From Anoplolepis gracilipes (taxonomy: Eukaryota > Arthropoda > Insecta > Hymenoptera > Formicidae): 64,000 bases of DNA. The first letter of the stretch is position 1. Each line of letters starts with the position of its first letter. Positions 39,816 through 61,071 of the stretch are shown here, piece after piece. The position numbers and the translations under genes were made by a program. The stretch is from assembly GCF_047496725.1 (NCBI RefSeq), contig NC_132972.1, forward strand, positions 5,200,001-5,264,000. Reading direction: 5' to 3'. The notes under the pieces are model-generated. The model saw only the letters and a list, made by a program, of their open reading frames with translations. It searched no databases and was not told the origin of the DNA.

Positions 39816-40921
39816 CTATGAATCTTTAATTTTTTTTTTCTTTTTCTGCAATAATCGATAACGTCGCCAAATGGAATTTCTTGTTCTTCGAAGAGCTTTA
39901 GCTAAATCAACATATTTACATTTTTCATCAAGAGTAGGGTTATTTTCTAAATGATCTATTATCATTTCATCTTCTTCAGGTTTAAACCTAGAAATTTTAA
40001 TTAAAAAGTTACAATATCGACCACTATCTATGAAGAAAAAAGAAAACAGTTTAAATGTATATAAATATATATTATATATACCTTCTTATTACATTATTTT
40101 CATATAAATTTTTAAATCTATGGTAGACGCTGTACAAAGTTCTATTTGGTAAACCATCAGCTAAGAATTGTACAAATTTCCGCCTTTCTTTAGTATTACG
40201 TATATATGTTTGTCTGTTATCAATTCTTAAGTGTAAAAAGGGATGAAGTATGTTTATATTCCAGTTATGTATCTATTTCAAAATTTCAAATGTTGTAAGC
40301 AATTTTTCTATTCAATATATATGTGTGTCAGTGTATAATATATAGAAATATATATAGTGTTAGTGTACAATATATATAAATATATATAATAATATATAGA
40401 AAATTTAAATCTATTTAAACATTCAAAGAAAATATTTATATATAATTTTGTTAAAAATAAATATTAGAAGAAAATTAGTCTTACATACCTTGCAAAACAT
40501 TCTCCAATTCCTATTGATAACTTTGTCTTCCTCAAGAGAATACAAGCCTCTTCTTATTGGCACTATTTTTTCAAACTTTTTTATTTGCTCTCTTGTTGGC
40601 ATACGAGATCCTGCACGTGTTTCAATTTCATGTTGCGGTGGCACTTTATGTCTCAATTGTACATGCAAATTATATAATTTCTGCAATAGAAAATAAATAT
40701 ACAGTATATTATATTTCACTTGCAAAAATTTTATTACATTAAATTTCTTTCGAAATTATTACTGTCGAGTCTGCTGAACATAATTTTTCTTCTAATGCCA
40801 TTTGTCGAGCTAAATATGTCGCATCACTGCAATATTCCTCTTCCAGACCTTCACTTTCCGATTCATCCTCAGAACTATTTTTATTATTCATCCTTATATT
40901 ATCAACATCTTCAGTTTCCAT
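39816..40921 (-). CDS. Small Myb/SANT-like DNA-binding protein, 237 residues, unnamed
   Basis: Four coding exons join in phase: 40763-40921, 40489-40680, 40082-40272 and 39816-39987. The N-terminus is acidic and Ser/Glu-rich (NNKNSSEDESESEGLEEEY). The centre has TREQIKKFEKIVPIRRGLYS followed by LEEDKVINRNWRMFCKVHNW. The C-terminal third has a Myb-type pattern: FKPEEDEMIIDHL, then LAKALRRTRNSIWRRYRLL, with aromatic residues at the usual helix positions and a basic tail of lysines. The tandem Myb-like arrangement recalls the DNA-binding part of RNA polymerase I termination factors (TTF1/Reb1) and DMTF1, but I cannot name an ortholog. A nuclear DNA-binding role is inferred. A TTTATT (AATAAA on the minus strand) at 39790-39795 may be its polyadenylation signal. 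Confidence 0.82.
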
Positions 40922-41297
40922 TCTGATAATAATCGCTAATGACGATGTTTCTAAGGATAAGTCAATTAAATATTAATAACTTTAAAAATTATCATTATTA
41001 CAAATATAAATAAGTATCAGCTCTATAAACGACACTGTATAAACCATGATTTGTTTTAAATACCTATTTTATAAAATCAGTTGATAGTTGCACATATGTA
41101 TACACATAGAGAAGTCACATATGTGCGATTAAATAACGAACAAATGCTCGAGCGGAATTTTAAAAAAATCGAGCGGATATTAAACATAAATAAAATATAG
41201 TTTACCTCTATTTAAATACATACGTATATTACATTAGCAACACATATGGGTGTGTTTACTATAATATCGCTTTCAGGTTATATTCCAGAGAACTCAA

Positions 41298-41458
41298 TGG
41301 CTGCGTTCAGCAGAGAAAGCAAATCAATGAGCGCTTAGTAATTCTTTATTGTGATTGGTTCTTGCATTTAGACCTTCGATGGATCTAAGTGCAGAAACCA
41401 ATCACAATAAAGAATCACTAAGCGCTCACTGATTTGCTTTCTCTGCTGAACGCAGCCA
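41298..41458. mobile_element. Foldback MITE, about 160 bp
   Basis: The arms, each about 70 bp and beginning TGGCTGCGTTCAGCAGAGAA, are inverted copies with only a few mismatches, separated by a loop of about 15 bp. The element is much less AT-rich than its surroundings and has no open frame. No unambiguous target duplication was seen. Such hairpin elements are typical non-autonomous DNA transposons. Confidence 0.85.
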
Positions 41459-41534
41459 ATCTTTGCACATTGAGGTTTCTCTCTAGTATAGTTACTCAAA
41501 TATTATCTGCATATTATTTTTTGTAGACTTTATT

Positions 41535-41537
<3 letters not shown>

Positions 41538-41577
<40 letters not shown>
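41538..41577. repeat. (TA)n microsatellite upstream of ISCU
   Basis: About 40 bp of uninterrupted AT dinucleotides. Confidence 0.95.
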
Positions 41578-41582
<5 letters not shown>

Positions 41583-41904
41583 ATTACGCACTTTATTAAT
41601 AATATATCTTTTGACTTTTAAATAAATAAAATAAATCTAGAAAAAATTATATCTAGACCTAGAATTTAATCTTTCTAAAGGTGGCAGAAATGCCTTCACT
41701 TACATCACTTTTTATAAAGTCACTAGATTATAGTGACTTTAACTTTTTAGACACAAGTATCAACATCTCGATGTATTCGTGCATCGTGGCTGTTGATTGC
41801 AAAAACTTCAAAGTGGAAAAGGATTGAAAGAACAAGGGTTGTATATCGATTATTCATCGTTATAGATTATCGTGAGCTTATGATAAAGTGCGCATAAAAA
41901 CGAA

Positions 41905-43450
41905 ATGGCACTATTCCGGGCATTGCCCGTCAGAATTGGGACATCGTCTAGGATCATCTCACGGAGCGTTCCAGCCGTGTTTTATCATGTGAATGTAAAT
42001 ATAATCAATTTACGTGCTTATCATACCGCTCTCCTAACCTCTAATCGTGTTCATTTTGCATGTATTAGTGATTTTTTTCTGATTATTATTATTACATCTG
42101 CATTTACATAATTCTATTTAGTTTAATGTTAAATTTGCGATATAAATATAATCCCGAAGGTTATCTCATTTTTATTCCTTTTATATCGATACCGTGTTTT
42201 GATACTTTGATTGACTTACGATTTATTAAGTTATTTATATAAACACGATCTCTTTTTAGAGACTCTTGTTTATACATATAAGGATTTTTTTACATTTTGT
42301 GAATAGCTATTTTCTATAATTTGAAATATTGTTCTGTAATAGTCACAGCTGATTGTTTATGTGGTGTAATATGGCGTAATCTATTATTTGTGAATAATTA
42401 TAAATAGATTTACGTCACTTTGACATCACTTTATTACGTTTCAATTACTATTTAAATTATGTTTTATAATTTGTTACAGTAAGAAAAAATTTATTAATTC
42501 ACAACTACTAATTTTTATTTATTATAAGTATACTTTGTTGTATGTGACAATAAATCAATAAAAGAAATAAACCAATTAAATTTAATTATATTAAATGTTA
42601 ATCATGTTATTAATAAGTAATTTATTTATTGTGTCACATGATGTTATGTATTGTTATTTATACATCATTATGCTTCTGAAATGACAGGCAAATATTCTGA
42701 TTTTGATGACATAATTAGGTACTAGATCACTATGAAAATCCGAGAAATGTTGGTTCATTGGATAAGAATGATAGACAAGTCGGAACAGGTCTTGTGGGAG
42801 CCCCTGCTTGTGGTGATGTGATGAAACTTCAAATCAAAGTTGATGAAAATGGCAAGATAATTGATGCTAAATTCAAGACTTTTGGTTGTGGTTCCGCTAT
42901 TGCTTCAAGTTCTTTAGCGACAGAATGGGTCAAAGGAAAGACGGTAAGATGTTTCTTACATAATCTATAATTTAGCATGATACAATGCTTAAGAGAAAAA
43001 TATATATTCTTTCTTTTATTATTATTTTTTTTTATATAAAAGAGAATTTATTTTTATAAAATATTTTATGTACAAAATCTTCTGGCTTTTGTTTAAATTT
43101 TCTGTTTTAAATTTGTTTCATAGGTGGATGAGGCATTGGAGCTAAAAAATACTGACATTGCTAAGGAGCTTTGCCTTCCTCCTGTCAAGCTGCACTGTTC
43201 GAGTAAGTATACATGCTGATGCTATAATTAAAACTTTTTTCTTATTAAAAAATATATTTAGAAAATATTAATAAAACTTGAATGTACATTTGATTATATA
43301 TCAAGATTACTTAATTTTAATTTTGATGCAAATTTTTTTTTAATTACAGTGCTTGCCGAGGACGCAATTAAGGCTGCTCTGTCAGATTATCGTATCAAAC
43401 AACAGTCAAAGGAGAAAGCGCAGAAAGAGGCGACCAACATCAAGAGTTAA
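41905..43450 (+). CDS. ISCU: Mitochondrial iron-sulfur cluster assembly scaffold ISCU
   Basis: Exons 41905-41994, 42719-42943, 43124-43202 and 43350-43450 join in phase to give 164 residues, the family's normal size. The Arg/Ser-rich N-terminus (MALFRALPVRIGTSSRIISR) is a mitochondrial targeting sequence. The mature part begins near YHVNVLDHYENPRNVGSLDK. The ligand residues are all present: C61 and D63 in GAPACGDVMK, C87 in TFGCGSA, and H129/C130 in LPPVKLHC; LPPVK is the site recognised by the HSPA9/HSC20 chaperones. M132 follows, the residue usual in eukaryotic, frataxin-dependent scaffolds. ISCU receives sulfur from NFS1 and iron, builds [2Fe-2S] clusters in the matrix and passes them on. 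The first donor was placed after codon 30 because this keeps the exact spacing between YH and DHYENP. A GTGAAT six bases earlier is a weaker alternative. Confidence 0.97.
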
Positions 43451-43476
43451 AATTGATTATGTAATTATGTGATAGT

Positions 43477-43482
43477 AATAAA
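43477..43482 (+). terminator. ISCU: Candidate polyadenylation signal of ISCU
   Basis: AATAAA lies 27 nt after the stop. A second copy at about 43674 could give a longer 3' UTR. Confidence 0.5.
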
Positions 43483-44992
43483 AATAGATATATTTATCCT
43501 TCTCTTCTCGTAGATATTATTTACTTACTCTAAGAACATTATCATACTATTATAACTATCGTATTTAGAGCTAGGGAAATAACATTCCTTAGTCTACCAT
43601 CTCGCCTCTAAAAATGTTTATATTACTAAGATGAAGTAAAAATTGTACCTGTACTGTACTATTTTGTTAGATGAAATAAATTTATTTAATTAAATTTTGA
43701 AAACGAAACATGTCCTATCATCTCTCTTAATACACTGTGAACAATTTGTATTCTATTTTCTATTCGCGAAATACATATATTGACTTTATCATTTATTGAA
43801 TATCAAGAGATGATTAGAAGAACAGTGGTTCTTACGTCATGCGGTGACTGACGCGATAAATCTATATACGTGTGATCGATGTTGTTATCAATGAAAAAGT
43901 CACGGGGGCCATGTGCGACGACCTAAAATTGAGTGACTCGTAAAACACGCACTTCGTGACGTGCGCGTGTTTTCCATCTTGGACGGCCTTTATCTTTTGC
44001 GCTGCAACGACGCGATTGCCTCGTTATATGAAATGCCCCCAGCTATGCTTTTGCGTCGTACGAGAGATTTTATTTTTTGTTTCAATTATTGATATATATA
44101 TTACATATATTTTTATAGTATACATATTTTTTTTATCTTCTTTCGTAAATTCGAAAAAAATGTAAAAAGAAATTTTTGCTTTAAATCCATCGTTTTTGTA
44201 CTTGAACTAATATTTCTTGACAAAACCGTCGAGATATTCTATTTTTTTGCATTGTAAACGATTACGAAATGTACCTAAAAATGTATTTACTATCTTGCTA
44301 TTCTTTACCATCCCGTCTTTTTTTTTCTTAATTTAAAATCGACCCTTCTTGACATGAAAGAAATAAAAGAGGTCATACATTTTCACAAATTTTCAATCTT
44401 ATGTATTTTTGCTAATTAAACTCTTAATGTGAATCTAAGATTCTAAAAGTTAAAAAGCAAAATCCATTTAAAAAAATTAACTGACGAGTATAATTATGTA
44501 ATTATAAGTATAATTATATAATTGATACCTCATTTATTTCATACAATATTTATTCAGAAAAAATCGCGTGTATGCTTCTCTTTTTTTCTACATGTTCCAA
44601 AGAAATTGGAGTAGTAGGTAATTGGACTTTGCGGAGAAATTACAGTTTCCTTCTTCGAATGAGAATTTGCATATTTTATATGAATTTTATATGAATTAAC
44701 GAAGTAAATTGTTTGAAATTTTATTGTGAAAAACCTGACAAATATAAAACGTTGCGAGATTCGAATCGAGTCGCCTTCAATCTAATCGCGAATAATGTAC
44801 TTAATGATTCCTTAAAGTGATACAACACGAATCGTTGATTTCACAGGAGATAATCCGTGCCGATAACGGTCCTCTCTTGTCGCGAGTATATTTATTGCAA
44901 TACTTCTAGGAACGCAATTAGTGAGAATTACAAGAATGTTCGTCGTAGAAGAACGCTTGCTCTCTCGCGAGGAATGCCACGGACGATGTCGG

Positions 44993-45206
44993 TTAATTAA
45001 TTCTGGCTTATATATCTTCGTCTCTTCCTAGTTCATAGCTCTAGTCGCAACACACAGGTTGTTTCAAAAATAATTATATATATATATATATATTTCTGAA
45101 TCAGAAATATTAATTAATTTTGGCTCATATTTCCCTTTCGAGCTCATAGCTCTAGTTACAATAGATCATTTCAAAACAATCACATACTTCTGAATCAGAA
45201 ATGTTA
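44993..45206 (+). repeat. Diverged tandem duplication, two units of about 100-115 bp
   Basis: Both units carry TTAATTAATT, CTC/TTCATAGCTCTAGT and TCTGAATCAGAAAT in the same order (44993-45111 and 45109-45206). The first unit has gained a TA tract. Confidence 0.75.
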
Positions 45207-45978
45207 TATGTCGGAATAAGAATAACGACATCTTTTCCAATATCAAAAAGCAAAGATTTTTTCTCCCTAAATGTTGAAAATTTTAACAAATTTTTAAAAT
45301 ACCGAGAGATAAATAAATTATTATATTACATGTGTACAAATTATTAATTATATATGACTTTGTATTCTATCTGAAAATAAATTATCATAGTATTCTTTTT
45401 CTTATTACTTAATTATACATATAATTAAAGAATAAATTTTATTTTATTAATTTCTTTTATATCTTTTTATCTGAGCTTTTTATTAAACTAATATTTTAAT
45501 ATTAAAAATCAGAATAAAATGATATCAGATAAAGATAGAACTAGAAGATATTCTATACTATGTATTACACTTTAATGTAATGTACTAAAATATTTTTTTT
45601 TTCAAATTTTTTTAGTTGATGAATATATATTTTAATCAGAGAAAAATTTTGAAATATTTTTTAATATAATTTTTTTTCCATCTATCTATTTAACTTGAAA
45701 AACACATCATTGATGTGAGGGCACAACTAGATATGACAGGACAATGATCATTGACTTCGTTCTTTGTCCTATAGTTGTCACAACACCAATTGATGCTTAA
45801 TAAGAACGAATTTATGTACTGCGTGCGTTTCCATTCGGTTTACCAAAGGAAACAGCTAATTAATTAAGTCGTAGTCGTGGTCACAAGAGACTACTTTATT
45901 TCATTCGACTTTAGCCCAGTGTTTATGATATCATTCTTGTTTATCAAATTCACGCTTATCGAAAGATTTTATGCTAAT

Positions 45979-46064
<86 letters not shown>
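45979..46064 (+). repeat. (GA)n microsatellite, about 86 bp
   Basis: A GA run with one AAAG interruption. It produces an artificial Arg-Glu repeat open frame. Confidence 0.97.
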
Positions 46065-46066
<2 letters not shown>

Positions 46067-48954
46067 CTTCAATAAAAATTCATTCAAAAATTATGTATAA
46101 GATACGTTTTAAAATATGCTTTGACCTTATTTTAGTTTTAAATTTATTTTTTAAAGATAAAATATGACTTACATATTACACACTGTTATTGCCAAATTAA
46201 GTGATTATTTTCTTAATCTTATATTGATCATAATCTTTTTTTTATATATTGATTGTATGAATGACTAGAATTATGTACGCGTCTGTGAGCATAATTATAT
46301 AATATTGTTACACAATCACAGCCTGAATTCATTTTCGATTATCGGTTATCTTTCTTTTTCTTTGGTTTTATCACATCGTATAAAAGTATTATGCTATAAC
46401 GATACTGATGATTATACTATGGACATTTACGAATTATCTGCTTCTTTAAATTTTTTAAGAAAGAACTATACAGATTAACTATATTAAAAGTTAATACATC
46501 TAATACATTTCAAGATTCATAAATTTGACATTTGTGCAAAGAACTTTTTAGCCTTTTAAAAATTAACAATTAATTTATGAGTTTAAGTGAATGTTTGCCT
46601 TGTAGAATTTAATTTCAAAATTGTAAATATTATCTTACATCGAACTAACTGTTCTATAGTGATTACACGACGAAAATTTCATAGAGACTGTATTACAAAA
46701 ATTTATAAAAATGAAAATTTTTATTCTACAAAGCAAATCATTACTTTAACTTACAAATTAATTATTATTTTCAATTTTTTATAATTTTATATAATTTCAT
46801 GTCAAATAATTTTATATAATTTTAAAAGACTGAAATTACTTTGCGCAATATGAAATTCATAAATCTCGAAATGTATTAACTGCTTTAATTTTTGACGTAA
46901 CAGATCCATATAATCCTCTTTAAATATGCATATGTAAACAATAGTCTATATGTACACAGACGTGCAGACTATATACATATATTATCAGTTTTACGAATTA
47001 TTCTATATAGATATTATTTATATTAGTATTATAATATTATAGTAGTTCAATAGATTCAGACGGAATTATAATACTTATATAAATTAATGCTTTTCGAAGC
47101 ATAAAGAATTGTTAAGCTGCAAGCTATAAAATTTATCACAAAGCTTTCAAATGCTTAGCAATTTCATCAAGCTGTTGTCATAATAAGCATAACAAATAGA
47201 AAATTAAAGAATTGAAATTATACAATGCTTTTATTATATCTCTAGCTTTTAAAATATATAATAAGCAAAAAGATATTTTTTTATCCAAATGTGAGGATAA
47301 ATTTTGTAATAATATACAGATTTTTTTTTTTTTCAAACTAACGATAATTTTGCTTCGTATAAGAAACTGTAACGTCTGGCTAATCTGGTATCATGTTAGT
47401 TTTCTTGGATTCGCGGAATAGGAACAGTCAGCTGAGTGATAAATATTAAATTTAAGAGTGGTTGAATGTGATGACGGATATGTCTCATGGCGCATGAAAT
47501 CCTACGCCTCACGCGCCTCGTGTTTCTCTAAATTTTCCATTCTGCTATTGCTCTCCTCTTCACGCTTGTAGGCTTGGCAAGGTCGAGACTTGGACGGCTA
47601 AACGGATAGAGATGAAATCGAATTCGATGATTTGGTACGCACGTGATGGGGAAAACAACGAGATGTAGTTTTCTTTGGCATTCGTATTTACAGATGTTTA
47701 CCTATATTTTCGTTCGCGTCGTAAAACAACAGTGTATGGTACAAAAGCATGAGATGCACAAGATGATGAAAGAAATCGAGAATATCCTTAGAAAGTAATT
47801 TCTCGATTTTTTTATAACGCTACAGCAGCCTTTCTCTCGCTTTTATAATATTTAAGTGCTCTTTCTCTTTATAAAACATTATAAATTTAAAGATGTGAAA
47901 TTTTTAAATACTCTTCCTCATTGTTTTTTAATCTCTTGTTTAGGAACAAATAAAGGAGACCTGTGGAAACTTACCGTAGCCTCATTCTTTGTGCTCCATT
48001 TGGAAGAGAAAGAGGGGAGACTTACTCTTTCTTCTTATTGTTAGAAATGTGATGTGTAGACTACACTATATGTATTGTGTGAAATTTATCAGTTTAGAAT
48101 AATAGTTATAAGATATTCTTGAACACATAAGCGTATTATATGTATGTGAAATATATATGCATGTATATAAAATTTATTTATTTTCCAAAATATTGAAAAT
48201 ATACAAATAATATATACAATTTATGTAACAATGTACAATTATGTTTTTCTCGAAAGAAATCTGGAAAGTTTTACCTGATAATCGGATTGACATTTGACAG
48301 TATTATGTATTATAATTTTCTGTTATTCTTATTGTTATCTCGTTCTTAGAAGTCGGTGAAGAAGATTTATACTACAATCTTTTAGAAGATAAACCTTATT
48401 GTTGTGTTTGTTTGACGACAATTGCCAGTTTCAAACACATGAAATAAGGAAATACTTATAAACGTATATTTTGAAATACTTTAACGAAAAAAATGATTTA
48501 TAAGAAAGATAAATTTATAATTTTTTTAAATAAAGTCGTATCTTTTTGTCTAAAAGTTATTTCAGTTTTATTTAATAAAATCTCGTTTTTCTACAGAATC
48601 TTGATTGTTTTATACAGATTCTAATAAATAACTCTTTCTTATATGTGCTATTACTTTTTTCCATATTTTTTGTTATTAAATTACTTTCTTACTCTTTCAT
48701 TTTATTTTTGTTTCGATAATCTTATTATTTTTGTTTGTTTCAAAATACTATAATTATTGATAAATGTTTAACAGCGATAAGGCAGGTATAGTATAATTTG
48801 CAATAAGTAATTTATATTTTATTTAATTATTTAATTTATCTTCTCTGATAATGATTAATGTACACTGTATAATCTCGTTAAATGTGAGATTCTTTTCCAC
48901 ATAATTCACTACGGAATCGTTCTGTATTCAGCTATATCTTCGGGCAAAATGCTT

Positions 48955-48957
<3 letters not shown>

Positions 48958-49006
<49 letters not shown>
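48958..49006. repeat. (TA)n microsatellite, about 49 bp
   Basis: Uninterrupted AT dinucleotides upstream of the GC-rich leader of the SLC16 gene. Confidence 0.95.
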
Positions 49007-49008
<2 letters not shown>

Positions 49009-49199
49009 AGTATTTTTGACCGAATATATCCTTCAACTGCTTATTTTTTAGAGCTGTGCTCTGTTATTGTATCGGAAAAACACAGGTATGTCCTTATTTT
49101 GGCTGCGTACATACGCGGGAATAAAAAAGAGAAACATTATTTGTGAAGGAGAGAAAGAAAGACGAAAAAAGACCGATCTTAAACCACTGTGACTCGTAG

Positions 49200-50449
49200 A
49201 GTGTTAGAGTGGGGATATACGCTTTGTCGATAAAAGAGAAGGCAAAGCGACAACCGACTTCCTTCTTCCTTCGCGTTACGCGCGCGTATGAAGTATGAAG
49301 CAGTCGCGCGAGGGCGAGGGAGAGAGATACAGTATTGGCGCGCGCGTGCGCCCTGAAAAACTGCCGCGGAGGGGGGATACAGCTTTACCGAGCGTGAAGA
49401 GCAGTGGTAGAGGGAAAGGGGAATTGCGGGCGGAGAGGGGACACTTGACGCCCCTGCGTCATAACACACAGCTGATCAGCGATCAGTTGGCTCGTGGCGC
49501 ACGTATGTCGCGAGTGCGTAGATAGATAGCGGGTGCGTTGTACGCGGGGGAACGGAATGACGGCGGCATTGTGACGGCAAGCGGCGGGGTTCATGTACGT
49601 GCACCGGTGTCGCTACACGTTCTCTATGCGTCTGGACAACGACGAGGACGACGAAGACGACGAGGTAGTCGGCAGCCAGCTCGGTTGGAGGTATCGTCGC
49701 GACGAAACGATTGTTCGGCGAGGGCGGAAGAGGAACGGAACGGCTGGGTCGATCGACGGACCGACGGGGTCTATGACTGGAACGGCGGCGGATGATTGTG
49801 GAAAAAGAGGTGGCCGAAGGAAGCACGAGGACCGACGACGCCGTTGCTGGCACGCTCAGGTTCATGACACAGGCTTGCGAGTATTTTACGAGAACGTTGA
49901 GCGCCGTTCGGAGCATTGACGCGCGTCTCCCCGCCGTCACGATATCTACGTATTTATCTATACCTACTTATCTGCACCACCGTGATCTATCTATACCTAC
50001 TTGCTTATCTACACCATCGGGTATTCATCCGGAGCACGCGCGTAACGAGTGATAAAGAACACGTCGCGGAAAAAAAAAGGCAGAATAGAAAGCAGATTGA
50101 AACCAGAATAGAATTCGGAATAGAAACAGGAAGGAAGGAAAACGTCACGGCTATTGCCCTCTCTTATCTTCTTTCTATATTTCTCTCTTTCTCTCTCCTC
50201 ACCTTTGATTCCCTCTCTCTCTCTCTCTCTTTTTCTCTCTCACTCCCGATACTTTTTCGTTTTGCATTTAACTGTCGCGCTACTGTGGTAGCACACCAAC
50301 ACGTTTACTATACGTATATACATATATATCATCCGATAGTAGTGTGATCGGCCCCCGCGTTTTTATCTCTCTCAGCTGTGTGTATGGACCGCCGCGTGTG
50401 TTGTTTTTCGTGTGTATGGTACGCGCGCGCGAGCCGCGAATAAAGGTCG
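49200..50449 (+). promoter_or_regulatory. GC-rich promoter and 5' leader of the SLC16-like gene
   Basis: This is the most GC- and CpG-rich stretch in the window, dense in CGCG and GCGC, ending directly at the start codon at 50450. It contains several ATGs that open overlapping upstream frames, including one at about 50416 in another frame from the main start. An initiator-like ATCAGTTG lies at about 49482. The transcription start and any leader intron cannot be fixed from sequence. Confidence 0.55.
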
Positions 50450-58469
<8,020 letters not shown>

Positions 58470-60563
58470 TAGGACAAACAAACACAAATTTTATAAAAAA
58501 TATGATAGTTCATCCGTCATTAATATTGGACACTCTTTTCATAATCTTACGTCTTAAAGTTTGAGTTTTGGAATAGATGTATTATTAATATATATGTGTA
58601 ATGCATACATAATGGAAACCTATTCTCATTTTCAAATTTTTAAATGTAAAGTTATGAAAAAGCAATTATATATAAACGAGTCGCGACATATGACTCGATT
58701 ACTACGTAAAGGCACACATGAGCTTAATTGCGCAATTGCTTAAACGTGGCCATGTAAACGCGTATGTATGTATATAAGAGAGAAAGAGAGAGAGAGTGAA
58801 AAAGAAAGCGAGAACGTGGCCGAACATTAAACTGTGATTAGCGTGAATGTAATGTATCGAAACTGCACTGGCGAAGTTTTCGGAACGAGCAAAACTTTAA
58901 CATTTGAGCATTTTGCTTAGTCCGATAATTTTCGCGTAAGTTGTCCATGATGTATGATTGTATGACTGTCGAATAATTATTAATTTTAGTAATTATAATT
59001 GATCGCCAAATAGAACGGTAAATGTGGGAAAATCTTATTGTAAATCAGTTTACTATCAATTCTAAATACCAGTTTACTATCAATTGTCTTGAATAATAAG
59101 ATTACACGTGATAGTTGAAATGAATTGTTCATTACAAAAAAGTGCTAATATTTCGTTCTATAGCATTACATTTTTCATTAGTGACTGGTAAAAGTGATAT
59201 GATATAATGTTTATCACCTTTATCAGTAATTTGATTATTACGTGCACAGAGTGAGTAATTCTATCATATGGAATTTTTTCTTGTAATATAAAACGGAATA
59301 TGCGTTGTACCTTTAAAGACAGTTATAAAACAAGAATATCGTTTTTAGTAATTTCATCATTTTATACAAAATAATTTAATTTCTTAATGAAAATCTAATT
59401 TATTACCATAATATTAAAACACAAGATTGAAATAAGTACACAGAAATGTAATAAAATCCATTTACATTTAGTTTATATTTATAATGAAATGTTTGTACTT
59501 ACAATGATAAAATGTAGAAAGTACTTAAAAATAAGTACTTAAGATGATGAAAAATTGTGAGTCTGTAAATAATAAAAATTTTTCTTATATTTTTAAGAAT
59601 AAAATCGATAGAAGATATATATCGTTCTTTAAAAACTGATATATATGCACATATATGACGATCTGTTTTAAATTACAAGAAATCAAAAAGTTTCAACTAG
59701 CCAAATCAACTTCACTCTGTGTCAACGATTTCGGATTCCGACTTTATCACATTTACCGCCAAGTATACGCTCTTATATCGGTGATGAGGTGACGCTCAAT
59801 GCGACCTCACGCATCGCGTAGTCCATTTTTGACTATAATATAAAGCGTACTATTTAGGGAAATAATTTTCGAGAGAAAAACTTTTTTGAGAAATGTGCAA
59901 ACGTTTCCTTTCTCGGAAGTAGAAAGAAAAAAATATATCTCCTGCCTTATATACGAAGAAAGAAAAAATTACTCTCTCTCTGAAAGTAAAAATTTTGCAT
60001 CAGTACGAAAAATATAATTCAATTTTTTTGAATATTTAGTGAAAAGCAACGTTCATGATTGATACTAGTTGTGCATCGGAATAAAAATACTATTGTAGCA
60101 CGTATCAATTTTGTTTCTATAAACAAATCTAATAATAAATTAAATTAGCACACAATTGTAGCTAGACAGTATCTATTTCTAAAGACTTGATCGCATGTAT
60201 GTAAATGCGATCTTATTGCTAGAATGACTGAAAGTGGATTCTATCTATGAGAATTATAGTTATTAAATATTAGATCAGAATTTTGGTATAGGTTGTCATT
60301 CTCTCTCTAAATTGAGAATGAATTAATGAAAAGGATCCACAACAAGTATAAGACGTGATCGTATAAGCAAAATATATCCGGCGAAAAATGTATATCTTTA
60401 TATATTTTAGTGTTAAAATATCGTCTTGTATCAAAAAATAAGTTTTGGTTTTGTCTGGATTTTCAATTATTAAAGGAACTTCAATTCGGTTGATCCATTT
60501 TTCAAAACTTTCGAAATCCGCCGGAAATAATGCCTTACGAGTAGGTCATAAGTAGTTTGTAAG

Positions 60564-60604
<41 letters not shown>

Positions 60605-61071
60605 TATTATGTTTATAACTCTATACAAATACATAAAACAAAAAAAAACTCCAAGATAATATATTGATAATTTTCCTATTAAGTTTTTATATATTTAAAG
60701 CTAATTATTTAAGCTTCTTTTCTCTTTATTCAAATTATAACTTATACATATACAATATCATTTTTTGTTCACATAAATAAAGTATTATTTCCTAAAAATG
60801 GGAATAAAATTAGTCCAAATTATAATACATAAGCATAGAGAAAATCAAGGGCTCATTGAATGATAAATTACTGGAAGCATAAATAACTAGTTTTACAATT
60901 TGTTTTAAAATAAGATGAAATACAGGAGTATATACATTATTCTTTGTATTTCAAAAACAACTCTGAATTGGACATCATTAACAAGAGAAGTCATTAACGA
61001 GAGAAAAGATGATATTTATCAATATACATACTTTATGTTTTTTCGGACTATAATAATCTAAGTGAAAACAA
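58470..61071. other. 2.6-kb region between the convergent SLC16 and NDUFS3 3' ends
   Basis: Contains the SLC16 3' UTR, a GAGA-rich patch near 58775-58800, a GC-richer patch at 59700-59830 and a (TA) tract at 60568-60596. TTTATT at 60725-60730 (AATAAA on the minus strand) lies about 345 nt past the NDUFS3 stop and may be its polyadenylation signal. No gene recognised. Confidence 0.55.

Larger units (their letters stand above)
40922..41904. promoter_or_regulatory. Divergent upstream region of the Myb-like gene and ISCU
   Basis: The two genes diverge from this interval of about 1 kb, so it should hold both promoters. It contains a foldback MITE (41298-41458) and a (TA) tract (41538-41577). The sequence ACTTTATTAATAATATAT occurs on both sides of the TA tract as a direct repeat. 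No clear TATA/initiator pair was found. Confidence 0.5.
43700..50449. other. 6.7-kb region between ISCU and the SLC16 gene; last 1.2 kb is a GC-rich leader
   Basis: The interval to about 49.1 kb is AT-rich, with a (GA)n tract, a diverged tandem duplication at 44993-45206, a (TA) tract at 48958-49006 and two GC-richer patches at about 43830-44060 and 44860-44990. From about 49200 the GC content rises sharply and stays high to 50450, just upstream of the SLC16 start codon, so this is its promoter and 5' leader. The overlapping open frames there (49295-50347) are composition effects or upstream ORFs. No separate gene is recognised. Confidence 0.55.

Noticed and set aside
45877..46167. 96-residue open frame with a long Arg-Glu repeat
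   Set aside because: It is the translation of a pure (GA)n microsatellite; the flanks lack coding character and splice context.
49295..50347. Cluster of 76-154 codon frames on both strands
   Set aside because: They lie in a GC-rich leader, overlap each other, are rich in Arg and Asp/Ser, and show no domain or splice logic. Some may be upstream ORFs of the SLC16 gene, not genes.
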